Source: 2-12-FULL-35-15 sp036386835
GTDB lineage: Bacteria; Bacteroidota; Bacteroidia; 2-12-FULL-35-15
DNA length: 64,000 nt
Reading direction: 5' to 3'
NCBI GenBank assembly: GCA_036386835.1
Contig: DASVUX010000016.1
Coordinates: 1 to 64,000, forward strand
The translations under genes were made by a program, and so were the position numbers. The notes under the pieces were generated by a model. The model was not told the origin of the DNA. It saw only the letters and a program-made list of their open reading frames with translations, and made no database searches. Shown here piece by piece: positions 7,551-16,347 of the stretch (the stretch's first letter is position 1; each line of letters starts with the position of its first letter).

Positions 7551-8126
7551 TTGAAGTTATATATAAAATACATGGTCAGCACCCGCTGTAAGATAGTGGT
7601 GAAAGAAGAGTTGAAAAAGCTCGGACTTCACTTCATTGTGGTGGACCTGGGCGAAGTGGAAATCATGGAAGAGCTCAGTAAAGAGCAGCGGGCTGAACTG
7701 AAGTGTAACTTGTTGTGCTCCGGCTTGGAGCTGATGGATGATAAGCGTGCCGTACTTATTGAGAAGATCAAGAATGTGGTCATTGAAATGGTGCATCATG
7801 CCGATGAGGTGATCAAGGTAAATTTTTCCGATCATCTAAGTGCCAAGCTGAATCATGATTATACATATATGGCCAATTTATTTTCGGAAGTACAGGGTAC
7901 TACCATTGAGCAATTTATTATTTGCCATAAAATAGAACGAATAAAGGAACTAATGATATACGGTGAACTTAATATCACCGAAATTGCCTGGAAGATGAAC
8001 TACAGCAGTGTTGCCCATCTCTCCAACCAGTTTAAAAAAGTAACCGGCCTTTCGCCTTCGCATTTTAAGAAATTAAAAGACCAGCGAAGAATGCCGATAG
8101 AAGAAATCGGGAGTCCCGCTTGTTGA
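7551..8126 (+). CDS. AraC-type transcriptional regulator (short, copy 2, TTG start)
   Basis: A 191-residue paralogue of the 6247 protein, similar along its whole length (MKLYIKYMVSxRCK; LGxxE(V/I)MEEL; DYTYxANxFSEVxGTTI). The C-terminal AraC HTH contains 'NITEIAWKMNYSSVAHLS' and 'QFKKVTGLSPSHFKK'. The start codon is TTG at 7551. It is supported by exact alignment with the ATG start of the paralogue and by the upstream AGGAGAA ribosome-binding site. It is the first gene of a likely operon with the hybrid kinase (10 bp gap) and is preceded by regulon site 2. Confidence 0.9.
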   Translation: MKLYIKYMVSTRCKIVVKEELKKLGLHFIVVDLGEVEIMEELSKEQRAELKCNLLCSGLELMDDKRAVLIEKIKNVVIEMVHHADEVIKVNFSDHLSAKLNHDYTYMANLFSEVQGTTIEQFIICHKIERIKELMIYGELNITEIAWKMNYSSVAHLSNQFKKVTGLSPSHFKKLKDQRRMPIEEIGSPAC

Positions 8127-8136
8127 GATAAATAAA

Positions 8137-10500
8137 ATGGAAACGACAAAACAAGAATCCCGGTATGCAAGAAGCCTGATTGAAGCCAGTCTTGACCCTT
8201 TGGTGACTATTAGTACCGAAGGAAAGATCACCGACATGAATGAAGCGCTTGCCAATATTACTGGCATAACAAGGGAAAAACTTACTGGAACTGACTTTTT
8301 TGATTATTTCACGGAGCCTCAAAAAGCACGTGAAGTTTACCAGGAAGTCTTTGCCAAAGGTTCCGTTGCCGATTCCCCCCTAACATTAAGACATAAAGCC
8401 GGTAAGCTGACTGACGTTCTGTTTAACGGATCAGTTTACAAGGATGATAAAGGAAATGTGCTTGGGGTAGTGATTGTAGCGAGGGATGTGACTGCACAAA
8501 AATTATTATCGAAGTATTCTTTAAGCCTGATCGAAGCCAGCCTGGATCCCCTTGTAACTATTAGCACTGAAGGTAAGATCACAGACATGAACCAGGCAAC
8601 GGTGAATATTACCGGTGTTACCAGGGAAAAGCTGAGAGGCACCGACTTCTTTGATTATTTTACAGAGCCCCAAAAGGCCCGTGAAGTTTACCAGGAAGTT
8701 TTTGCCAAAGGTTCTGTAGCTGATTCACCTTTGACCCTTCGCCACACCGGTGGAAAATTAACGGATGTTTTATTCAACGGGTCAGTATATAAGGATGATC
8801 GCGGGAATGTTATCGGGGTTGTTATCGTAGCGCGTGATGTAACTGAGCAAAAAAGGATAGCTACAGAATTAACGGAAGCGAAAGTATTTGCAGAGCTTGC
8901 AACAGGCATTGCTGAAGAAGCAAAGATTAAAGCTGAAAGCGCTACGCAAATTGCAGAAGCTGCGGTAAAATCAAAGCAGCAATTCCTTTCCAATATGAGC
9001 CATGAGATCAGGACACCGATGAATGCTATCATTGGGTTTACAAAAGTGGTTTTACGTACAGACCTTAACCAGAAGCAGCGTGAATACCTGAATGCAATTA
9101 AGATCTCGGGTGATGCACTTATCGTCCTGATAAATGATATTCTCGACCTTGCAAAGGTAGATGCGGGGAAAATGACTTTCGCGCATGTGCCTTTTAAATT
9201 ATCGTCTTCCATTTCTGCAATGCTTCATTTATTTGAAACGAAGATCCAGGAAAAAAACCTGACCTTAATAAAGCAGTATGATCATACGATCCCTGAAGTG
9301 TTGGTGGGTGACCCGGTGAGATTACACCAGGTAATTCTCAACCTTGTGGGCAATGCCGTAAAATTCACATCGGAAGGGAAGATCACTGTTAGCGTGAAGA
9401 TGATAAACGAAGATGCCGAACAGGCAACAATTGAATTTGCCATAACTGATACCGGGATAGGAATCTCCGATCATAAGCTCGGGAATATATTTGATGACTT
9501 TCAGCAGGCTACCAGCGGCACATCCCGTTTATACGGTGGAACGGGCCTCGGGCTTGCAATCGTAAAGCAGCTGGTGGAGCCGCAGGGCGGTACAATTACC
9601 GTTAAAAGTAAAGTTGGGGAAGGATCTACTTTTTCCTTTGTCCTGAATTTCCTCAAAACAAAAGCGAAAGCTGAGATGGAAACAGACCTGGCGGTTGAAC
9701 TGGAATCAGGAATTAAGAATGTAAAGATCCTGGTGGTTGAAGATATTGCGCTGAACCAGTTGTTGATGAAGACCCTTTTGGAGGATTTTGGCTTCGAAAT
9801 GGACATCGCTTCCAATGGCAAAATAGCGATAGAAAAATTAAAGGATAATTCGTACGATATAATTTTAATGGACCTTCAGATGCCGGAAATGAATGGCTTC
9901 GATGCAACGGAGTACATCAGGAAAACACTGCATTCGGAGGTGCCTATAATAGCACTTACCGCAGATGTGACTACGGTTGATGTCCAGAAATGCAAGGCTG
10001 TGGGAATGAATGATTATATCTCCAAACCGATCGATGATAAGCTTTTATACAGTAAAATAATAAAATACCTGAAAAAGGCTGACGTGAAAAAAATGAGTGA
10101 ATTAAACAGTGAAGAAGTTACAGTGGAACATCACGAAAAATATACCAATCTCGATTACCTGATGAAGCGCACCAAATCGAACCCGGTGCTGATGATGGAA
10201 ATGATCTCGCTTTATCTTGAGCAAACCCCTCCTCTTATAGCTGCCATGAAAAAAAGCATGAAGGAAAAAGACTGGAAGATGCTGCACGCCTCGGTTCATA
10301 AAATGATCCCTTCTTTTTCAATCGTGGGAATTACCTCTGAGTATGAGGACATGGCGAAAAAGATCCAGGCGTATGCCGGAACACAGGAGCAGACTGATGA
10401 GATCCCGGAGCTGGTATCAGAGCTTGAAAATGTATGCCGGAAGGCATGTGAAGAACTTGTTATAGAATTTAATATGATCAAAGCCAAACAAACAAAATGA
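8137..10500 (+). CDS. Hybrid sensor histidine kinase: PAS-PAS-HisKA-HATPase-REC-HPt
   Basis: A 787-residue cytoplasmic kinase without membrane segments. Two near-identical PAS domains (residues ~8-125 and ~128-248) lead into an Ala/Glu-rich coiled coil. HisKA follows with His289 (SHEIRTPMNAIIGF). The HATPase has an N box (HQVILNLVGNAVKFT), G1 (DTGIGI) and G2 (YGGTGLGLAI). A receiver has Asp579 (ILMDLQMPEMNG) and Lys in 'DYISKPID'. The C-terminal HPt carries His721 (HASVHKMIPSF). All four phosphorelay stations are therefore present. Its stop overlaps the next start (ATGA). It probably senses a cytoplasmic or redox cue and passes phosphate to the separate receivers nearby. Confidence 0.95.
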   Translation: METTKQESRYARSLIEASLDPLVTISTEGKITDMNEALANITGITREKLTGTDFFDYFTEPQKAREVYQEVFAKGSVADSPLTLRHKAGKLTDVLFNGSVYKDDKGNVLGVVIVARDVTAQKLLSKYSLSLIEASLDPLVTISTEGKITDMNQATVNITGVTREKLRGTDFFDYFTEPQKAREVYQEVFAKGSVADSPLTLRHTGGKLTDVLFNGSVYKDDRGNVIGVVIVARDVTEQKRIATELTEAKVFAELATGIAEEAKIKAESATQIAEAAVKSKQQFLSNMSHEIRTPMNAIIGFTKVVLRTDLNQKQREYLNAIKISGDALIVLINDILDLAKVDAGKMTFAHVPFKLSSSISAMLHLFETKIQEKNLTLIKQYDHTIPEVLVGDPVRLHQVILNLVGNAVKFTSEGKITVSVKMINEDAEQATIEFAITDTGIGISDHKLGNIFDDFQQATSGTSRLYGGTGLGLAIVKQLVEPQGGTITVKSKVGEGSTFSFVLNFLKTKAKAEMETDLAVELESGIKNVKILVVEDIALNQLLMKTLLEDFGFEMDIASNGKIAIEKLKDNSYDIILMDLQMPEMNGFDATEYIRKTLHSEVPIIALTADVTTVDVQKCKAVGMNDYISKPIDDKLLYSKIIKYLKKADVKKMSELNSEEVTVEHHEKYTNLDYLMKRTKSNPVLMMEMISLYLEQTPPLIAAMKKSMKEKDWKMLHASVHKMIPSFSIVGITSEYEDMAKKIQAYAGTQEQTDEIPELVSELENVCRKACEELVIEFNMIKAKQTK

Positions 10501-10943
10501 AAAACGAAACTAATACCGGATCCAAAATAAAAGTATTCCTTGTAGATGATGACGCATTGTTATTAAAGACATTGTACATGGAGTTTCTTGAACACGATGA
10601 ATACTCAGTAGAAACATTCCCTACAGGCGAACTTTGCCTGGAACACCTGGCTTCTAATCCATCTGTGATCATCCTTGATTATCACCTGGATGGCATTGAT
10701 AAAAATGCGATGAACGGGATCGAAACCCTGGATAAAATCAAAACTTACAACCCGGATATCCCTGTTGTAATGCTTTCCTCCCAGGATAAAATTGAGGTTG
10801 CTGTAAATTGCATGCATCACAAGGCATTTGATTACGTAGTTAAAAGTGAAACCGCTTTTATGCGTTTGCGCCAGATCATAGCAAGTATTATGCGCTATAA
10901 GAAAATGGAAAAAGAATTGAGCTGGTACATGGAAAGGATGTAA
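10497..10943 (+). CDS. Single-domain response regulator
   Basis: A 148-residue receiver-only protein: acidic Asp17-Asp19 (FLVDDDA), phosphoacceptor Asp61 (IILDYHLDG), Ser94 (VMLSSQD) and Lys116 (YVVKSE). The C-terminal ~25 residues are helical and basic, not an output domain. The ATG overlaps the kinase stop codon by four bases, so it is translationally coupled and is the most likely acceptor from the HPt domain of that kinase. Confidence 0.92.
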   Translation: MKNETNTGSKIKVFLVDDDALLLKTLYMEFLEHDEYSVETFPTGELCLEHLASNPSVIILDYHLDGIDKNAMNGIETLDKIKTYNPDIPVVMLSSQDKIEVAVNCMHHKAFDYVVKSETAFMRLRQIIASIMRYKKMEKELSWYMERM

Positions 10944-10945
10944 GA

Positions 10946-11434
10946 ATGAATGATCAGGAACGAAAAGAATTAGTTGTTTGTAACAAGCAGCATGCATTAC
11001 AACTTAAAGAAAAAAGCAAACTTGCAGAGGATCTTATATGGGTGAATTTCGAATTGGTCCGTGAAAATATTAAGAGAATAAAAGCGTTTTCTGCAGCTAA
11101 TGAAAGCATCAGAGCCGAACTGGTATCGGTCAGGCAGGATCTGCAATTGACAAAAGAAGATCTGCAGGTACGGATCCAGTGGCTGAAGGAGATAATGCAT
11201 CTGACAACGCATAATGTAAGGCAGCCGGTTGCAAGTATCCTGGGTCTTTCTAATTTACTCGAGCAAGCCGATATCTCTGTTGCGGAAGAAAGGGTTATTA
11301 TTAATTATATAAAGGAGTCGGTCAGTAAACTCGACTCCTTCACTAAAGACCTTGTTAAAATTATTTCCTTAGCATCGGAATGTCCGATCGAAAAAGTTAG
11401 TCTTCCATATGTGATTAATACAACTTATTACTAA
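10946..11434 (+). CDS. Histidine-phosphotransfer (DHp)-like protein lacking an ATPase domain
   Basis: A 162-residue protein starting two bases after the preceding receiver gene. Residues 1-80 are coiled coil. Residues ~82-145 match a HisKA dimerisation helix pair with an H-box: His89 in 'TTHNVRQPVASILGLSNLL', as in Bacteroidota PAS kinases. The protein then stops (SLPYVINTTYY), so no HATPase is present and it cannot autophosphorylate alone. It could act as a phosphotransfer or phosphatase module, or as a dimerisation partner. Its last codons contain the first box of regulon site 3. Confidence 0.8.
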   Translation: MNDQERKELVVCNKQHALQLKEKSKLAEDLIWVNFELVRENIKRIKAFSAANESIRAELVSVRQDLQLTKEDLQVRIQWLKEIMHLTTHNVRQPVASILGLSNLLEQADISVAEERVIINYIKESVSKLDSFTKDLVKIISLASECPIEKVSLPYVINTTYY

Positions 11435-11474
11435 AGTTCTGTAACACATTTTGCCCGCCGGTTTCTCACTTTTG
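11410..11474 (+). promoter_or_regulatory. Regulon promoter site 3 (upstream of the OmpA/PD40 gene)
   Basis: TGTGATTAATACAAC starts at 11410 inside the end of the preceding gene, TGTAAC is at 11440 (30 bp) and the -7 TTTG (CACTTTTG) is at 11471. Half-sites TACAAC and TGTAAC are 21 bp apart. Confidence 0.8.
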
Positions 11475-11498
11475 TGCTGAAAATATTAATCAGACAAA

Positions 11499-13472
11499 AT
11501 GAAAACTAAACTACTTACAATTTTTTTATTTATAAACGTATCCCTGGTAATCGGGCGCGAAACAGACTTTAATCTGAAGTTTGAGCGGGCTCGTGAAAGC
11601 TACAAAGCAGGAAATTTCTTTGAAGCCCTTCCAATGTACCTGGAGCTTTATAACAGTGATACAACCAATGCCAATATGAGCTATATGGTTGGTGATTGTT
11701 ATATGAGGGCACGCAGTGGAAAAGCGAATGCATTGCCATATCTTGAAAAGGCAATTCTTTCAGTTTCACCGGTTTATAAAGAAGGAGTTCCAACGGAAAG
11801 GAATGCACCGCTACTGGCCCATAAACTCCTGGGTGATGCTTATCACATTCACTCCAAATTCGATAAAGCCCTTGCTGCTTATCAGGTATACAAACAGGAA
11901 ATGCAAAGGCATAAAAGAAAGGATAATATCAATATGAAGGATGCCGACAGGAAAATAGAAATGTGTTTCACCGGTAAAGAATTAATGTCGAAGCCTGTAC
12001 GTGTAAAGATTGAAAATATGAAAAAAGCGCTTAACTCACCTTATGGCGATTATTCTCCCGTAATTACAGCTGATCAGTCATCCATGATATTTACCTCCCG
12101 CAGGAAAGAAAGTACCGGAGGTAAAACTTATGACGGAGGCCGTTTTTACGAGGATATCTACATTTCAAGATACAATGATTCAACGTGGAGTGTTGCTGAA
12201 AATATCGGCACACCGATCAATACTGAAGAAAACGAGGCTTCTGTTGGCTTATCACCGGATGGACAGGAGATCCTGATCTACAAGGATGATAATGGCGATG
12301 GAAATATTTATTCTACAACACTTGATGGTGATGTGTGGACTACACCCGTTAAATTAAACTCAAACATTAACAGTAAGAGCTGGGAGCCAAGCGCATTTAT
12401 TTCTGCGGATGGCCATTTCATTTATTTCACCAGTGACCGTACCGGAGGCTTCGGGAAACGGGACCTCTATGTGAGTGAGAAAACAGCAAATGGTGATTGG
12501 GGGAAAGCTGTTAATATGGGCGGCCTCATCAACACTGCATTTGATGAAGATGCACCGTTCATCCACCCGGATGGAATTACATTGTTCTTCAGTTCCAACG
12601 GGCATAATACAATGGGTGGTTTCGATGTGTTTTATAGTGAATTGTCGGATGCAAACAAATGGCAGGCACCTGTTAATGTTGGTTACCCGGTTAATTCCCC
12701 TGATGATGATATTTTTTATGTTGTATCAGCGGATAAGAAAAAGGCATATTATTCTTCTTTCAAGGAAGGCGGATATGGAGAAAAGGACAATTATGTTATT
12801 TCTTTCCTTGATGAGCAGAAATCACCGCTCGTGCTCGTGAAGGGACAGATTAAAGACACAGAAGGAAATGTTCCGCAGGGGGTTATGATCACTGTTACTG
12901 ATAATGAGACAGGAAAAGTGATTGGTGTATATAATCCAAACAAAAAAACAGGACAGTACCTGTTCGTTCTTACTGCCGGAAAAAACTATAATATCGCATA
13001 TGAGGCTGATGGTTATTTGTTCTATTCAGAAAACCGTGAAGTGCCAAAAAAAGCGAATTATTATGCTGTGTACAAGGATATCCAGTTGCCGCCCGTAACT
13101 GTGGGGTCCCGCATGGTATTAAATAATATCTTTTTTGACTTCGATAAATCCACCTTACGCACTACATCCAATGTTGAACTCCGGAATATTTTAAAATTCC
13201 TGACTAAGTATCCAAAAGTGGTTATCGAGATTTCAGGTTATACTGATTCAAAGGGGGCAACGGAATACAATCAGAAACTTTCAGCAGAAAGGGCACAGGC
13301 AGTTGTAACGTATTTAGCCGGAAAAGGGATCGCATCTTCACGAATGGTACCGAAAGGTTACGGGGAATCTTCACCTGACGCATCGAACAGCAATAAAGAC
13401 GGAAGTGATAACCCTGAAGGCCGCCAGATGAACAGGCGCGTGGAATTAAAGATCATTGAAATCAAGCAATAA
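11499..13472 (+). CDS. OmpA family protein with TPR and PD40 propeller
   Basis: A 657-residue outer-membrane/periplasmic protein. Signal peptide residues 1-~19. TPR-like helices ~20-160 (ARESYKAGNFFEALPMYLELY). WD40-like PD40 beta-propeller repeats ~175-430 ('YSPVITADQSSMIFTSRR', 'SAFISADGHFIYFTSDRTGG', 'PFIHPDGITLFFSSNGHN'). A carboxypeptidase-regulatory-like domain ~445-530, then an OmpA peptidoglycan-binding domain ~545-657 (FFDFDKSTLR ... NRRVELKI). The same order is found in the T9SS component PorE and relatives, so a role in anchoring an envelope complex to peptidoglycan is likely but not specific. It is under regulon site 3. Confidence 0.93.
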   Translation: MKTKLLTIFLFINVSLVIGRETDFNLKFERARESYKAGNFFEALPMYLELYNSDTTNANMSYMVGDCYMRARSGKANALPYLEKAILSVSPVYKEGVPTERNAPLLAHKLLGDAYHIHSKFDKALAAYQVYKQEMQRHKRKDNINMKDADRKIEMCFTGKELMSKPVRVKIENMKKALNSPYGDYSPVITADQSSMIFTSRRKESTGGKTYDGGRFYEDIYISRYNDSTWSVAENIGTPINTEENEASVGLSPDGQEILIYKDDNGDGNIYSTTLDGDVWTTPVKLNSNINSKSWEPSAFISADGHFIYFTSDRTGGFGKRDLYVSEKTANGDWGKAVNMGGLINTAFDEDAPFIHPDGITLFFSSNGHNTMGGFDVFYSELSDANKWQAPVNVGYPVNSPDDDIFYVVSADKKKAYYSSFKEGGYGEKDNYVISFLDEQKSPLVLVKGQIKDTEGNVPQGVMITVTDNETGKVIGVYNPNKKTGQYLFVLTAGKNYNIAYEADGYLFYSENREVPKKANYYAVYKDIQLPPVTVGSRMVLNNIFFDFDKSTLRTTSNVELRNILKFLTKYPKVVIEISGYTDSKGATEYNQKLSAERAQAVVTYLAGKGIASSRMVPKGYGESSPDASNSNKDGSDNPEGRQMNRRVELKIIEIKQ

Positions 13473-13480
13473 GGCAGGTG

Positions 13481-13545
13481 TGTGAATCATGCAACTATAA
13501 TATGAAGTTGTGTAACACAAAATGAGCATTTCATCATCAGCTTTG
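13481..13545 (+). promoter_or_regulatory. Regulon promoter site 4 (upstream of the DUF3494 lipoprotein)
   Basis: TGTGAATCATGCAAC starts at 13481, TGTAACAC at 13511 (30 bp) and the -7 TTTG (CAGCTTTG) at 13542. Half-sites TGCAAC and TGTAAC are 21 bp apart. Confidence 0.8.
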
Positions 13546-13627
13546 CACTGTGAAACTATCACAACTGGCCGTCAGTAAACGGAAATAAAATGCGGAAGCT
13601 TCGGCCTCTCAACTCAAAAACTAAACA

Positions 13628-14392
13628 ATGAAAAAATCAAAAGTTATACTTTCGGCACTTGCAATAGTATCTATCGTATTTGTAACATCATGTAAGAAAG
13701 ATAAGGATACATCTCCTTCATCGAACTCAACACCTTCACAAACACAAGCAATTCCCATGCAGAGTACAGTGCAGCCCACCGTGCCAATGGGTGCAGCGGC
13801 AGCAACATTAGCTATTCTTGCAGGTTCAGCGATAAGCAATACGGGCGCTACCAACATCACGGGGAACATGGGCTTAAGCCCGGGAACCTCGATCGGTGGA
13901 TTTCCTCCTGGGATCCTGGTAGGGACACAACATATTAATGATGCGATAGCAACGCAGGCGAAACTTGACCTGACAGCTGCTTATAATAACGCAGCCGGAA
14001 GAACTGCCACGGATATTGTTACTATTGCCGGTAATATCGGGGGACTTACCTTAACCCCGGGGTTATATAAGTCAACTTCTTCACTTGCCGTTTCATCAGG
14101 CGATCTTACTTTCGATGCCAAAGGAAATCCAAATGCTGTCTTTATTATCCAGATTGCATCAACGCTGACTACAACACCCGGCAGGAAAGTTATCCTTGCA
14201 GGCGGAGCCCAGGCAGCCAATATTTTCTGGCAGGTGGGCACATCCGCCACTTTTGGAACAACTTCTGTATTTTACGGTACGGTAATGGCCATGCAGTCTA
14301 TAACTTTCAATACGGGTGCCAGGCTTAATGGCCGGGCTCTTGCAAGGAACGGTGCAATAGTTATGGCAGGCAATACGATAGTGAGAGAATAA
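13628..14392 (+). CDS. DUF3494 (ice-binding-like) lipoprotein
   Basis: A 254-residue lipoprotein. The lipobox is 'FVTSC' with Cys22, followed by a Lys/Asp then Ser/Thr/Gln-rich linker. Residues ~55-254 are one DUF3494 domain, the beta-solenoid fold of bacterial and fungal ice-binding proteins. It shows the typical 'GNMGLSPG', 'DLTAAYNNAAGR', 'LTLTPGLYKSTSSL', 'FDAKGNPNAVFIIQI' and 'ANIFWQVGTSATFG' blocks, ending in 'GRALARNGAIVM'. DUF3494 also occurs in surface adhesins, so ice binding cannot be assumed. It is monocistronic, with regulon site 4 upstream and a strong terminator downstream. Confidence 0.92.
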   Translation: MKKSKVILSALAIVSIVFVTSCKKDKDTSPSSNSTPSQTQAIPMQSTVQPTVPMGAAAATLAILAGSAISNTGATNITGNMGLSPGTSIGGFPPGILVGTQHINDAIATQAKLDLTAAYNNAAGRTATDIVTIAGNIGGLTLTPGLYKSTSSLAVSSGDLTFDAKGNPNAVFIIQIASTLTTTPGRKVILAGGAQAANIFWQVGTSATFGTTSVFYGTVMAMQSITFNTGARLNGRALARNGAIVMAGNTIVRE

Positions 14393-14415
14393 GAAATTGA
14401 AAGGAATATCAGAAG

Positions 14416-14448
14416 GGCACGTTGCGGACAGCAACGTGCCTTTTTTTT
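14416..14448 (+). terminator. Terminator after the DUF3494 lipoprotein gene
   Basis: Perfect 10-bp stem GGCACGTTGC / GCAACGTGCC with loop GGACA and an eight-T run. Confidence 0.92.
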
Positions 14449-14466
14449 ACCGCCGGATGCAGGAGG

Positions 14467-14531
14467 TGTGAATTATGTAATTCAGATATTAAGTTATGTA
14501 ACACTTTTGCTCTTTAATGAGCGCATCTTTG
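14467..14531 (+). promoter_or_regulatory. Regulon promoter site 5 (upstream of the two-DUF3494 protein)
   Basis: TGTGAATTATGTAAT starts at 14467, TGTAACAC at 14497 (30 bp) and the -7 TTTG (CATCTTTG) at 14528. Half-sites TGTAAT and TGTAAC are 21 bp apart. Confidence 0.82.
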
Positions 14532-14568
14532 CTCTGTGAAAATTAATTCACAAAATAAAAATTAAACA

Positions 14569-16176
14569 ATGAAAACTAAACTACTTACAAAATTATCGGC
14601 AGCAATGCTTCTTCTTATACCTGCAGTGAACTTTGGCCAGGCGCCAACCCTGGGAACTGCAGCAGATTTTGCCCTGTTCAGCACGAATGGAGCAATTATG
14701 AATTCCGGTATTACACATATTACAGGAAACGTTGGGACTAACAATGGTTCAAGTACGGGTTTCGGTAACGTCAATGGCGGAATGCATGACCAGGATCTTG
14801 TTACTGCCCAGGCTGCAGCCGATCTTCTGATCGCATATAACCAGCTAAACAGCGCTACACCTACATTTTTCCTTGCTCCTTTGCTTGGTAACGGTGATAC
14901 ATTAACTCCGGGAGTTTACTCGGTATCAGGTGCAACTGTAATGAACCTTAACCTGTTCCTGAATGCACAGGGTAATCCAAATGCTGTGTTTATTTTCCAG
15001 ATCCAGGGATCACTTTCAGCAAATGCAAACACGAAAGTAAAACTTATTAATAACGCTAAAGCCTGTAATGTTTACTGGAAAGTAGAAGGTCTTGTAAGCA
15101 TTGGAGTTGCAACTTCCATGAAGGGAACAATTATCGCTAATAATTCAGCAATCAACCTGAATGTTAATGATTCACTTGAAGGACGCGCACTTTCTACAGC
15201 AGGAGCTGTAACAGTTGACGGAGTTCTTGTTTACACACCAATTGGCTGCGGCAGCCCGACACTTACGGGTCCAATGGCGCCAGCACTTGCGAGCACAGAA
15301 TGCTATGCAATATTTTCAGCAGACGGTGCTGTAACAAATGCAGGGGTTTCTTATGCTACGGGTGACATCGGGACTAATGTAGGTTTAACTACGGGTTTCA
15401 ATTCACTTAACGTAACAGGCATGATTCATCCAATTCCTGACGGTTCAACTGCTGCAGCTGCATCAGACCTTCTGAATGTTTATACTTACCTGAATACGTT
15501 GCCAACTGATATAGAATTGCTGTATCCTGCGCAATTTGGTAATAACCTTGTGCTTACTCCGCATACTTATCTTTTGAATGCAGCAACAGTATTTACCGAT
15601 ACATTGTTCCTGAATGCACAGGGAAATACAAATGCAATCTTTGTTATTAAGATCAACGGGGCTTTATCTACAAGTACCTACGCAAAAGTTGCCCTGATCA
15701 ATGGTGCACAGGCAAACAATGTATACTGGAAAGTTGACGGAGCGATCGATATCAACGATTACTCTCTTTTGTCAGGTACTTTCATTGCAAATAATGGCGC
15801 TGTGGATGTAAAAACAGGTGCAACAATAAACGGACGCGTAATGACCACCACAGGAACATTAACAACTGCGGCAGTAACAGTAACTGTTCAGACGATCTGT
15901 ACTCCAACAGGTGTTGATGAGAACGAAACGGAAATGACCGCTGTGAATGTTTTTCCAAATCCTTTTACTGGGTCTTTAACTGTTAAGCTTGATGAAAAAT
16001 TCAATACGAGTGAATTACAGATATTCAACATACTTGGTGCGGTTGTTAAGCATACTACTTTAACAGCACAAACAACGGTGATTGCTACTGAAGAGTTACC
16101 GGCTGGTGTTTATTTCTATAAAGTAAGCACAAGCTCTAAGGTGATTGGTTCAGGAAAGATCATTTCACAGCAATAA
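14569..16176 (+). CDS. Secreted protein with two DUF3494 domains and T9SS type A sorting domain
   Basis: A 535-residue exported protein. Signal peptide 1-~24. Two DUF3494 ice-binding-like domains at ~27-225 and ~238-440, each starting with an 'A(D/E)xAxFSxxGAxxN(S/A)G' strand and ending in a 'GRxxxTxGxxT' strand. A T9SS type A C-terminal domain at ~455-535 (VFPNPFTGSLTVKL ... GVYFYKVSTSSKVIG). It should be secreted and cell-surface attached. The first domain closely resembles that of the next gene (shared 'GNVGTN(N/S)GSSTGFGNVNG'), which indicates duplication within the locus. It has its own regulon promoter (site 5). Confidence 0.94.
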   Translation: MKTKLLTKLSAAMLLLIPAVNFGQAPTLGTAADFALFSTNGAIMNSGITHITGNVGTNNGSSTGFGNVNGGMHDQDLVTAQAAADLLIAYNQLNSATPTFFLAPLLGNGDTLTPGVYSVSGATVMNLNLFLNAQGNPNAVFIFQIQGSLSANANTKVKLINNAKACNVYWKVEGLVSIGVATSMKGTIIANNSAINLNVNDSLEGRALSTAGAVTVDGVLVYTPIGCGSPTLTGPMAPALASTECYAIFSADGAVTNAGVSYATGDIGTNVGLTTGFNSLNVTGMIHPIPDGSTAAAASDLLNVYTYLNTLPTDIELLYPAQFGNNLVLTPHTYLLNAATVFTDTLFLNAQGNTNAIFVIKINGALSTSTYAKVALINGAQANNVYWKVDGAIDINDYSLLSGTFIANNGAVDVKTGATINGRVMTTTGTLTTAAVTVTVQTICTPTGVDENETEMTAVNVFPNPFTGSLTVKLDEKFNTSELQIFNILGAVVKHTTLTAQTTVIATEELPAGVYFYKVSTSSKVIGSGKIISQQ

Positions 16177-16200
16177 AAGGCAGTTTAGTTAGTGGTACAG

Positions 16201-16226
16201 CGCCCATTGCAGAGATGCAGTGGGCG
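16201..16226 (+). terminator. Probable terminator hairpin (no T-tract)
   Basis: Stem CGCCCATTGCA / TGCAGTGGGCG with loop GAGA, between the two adhesin genes. It lacks a following T-run, so it may be an inefficient terminator or a 3' stabiliser. Confidence 0.5.
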
Positions 16227-16244
16227 TTGCGCTGTTCGGTAAAG

Positions 16245-16308
16245 TGTGAATGATACAACTTATAGGTAAAGTTCTGTAACAAAAAGCCTGCTAAAGGATG
16301 CACCTTTG
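16245..16308 (+). promoter_or_regulatory. Regulon promoter site 6 (upstream of the large adhesin operon)
   Basis: TGTGAATGATACAAC starts at 16245, TGTAACA at 16275 (30 bp) and the -7 TTTG (CACCTTTG) at 16305. Half-sites TACAAC and TGTAAC are 21 bp apart. Confidence 0.82.
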
Positions 16309-16347
16309 CGGGGTGAAAATAAATTCACAATAAAATAATTCTCAAAA

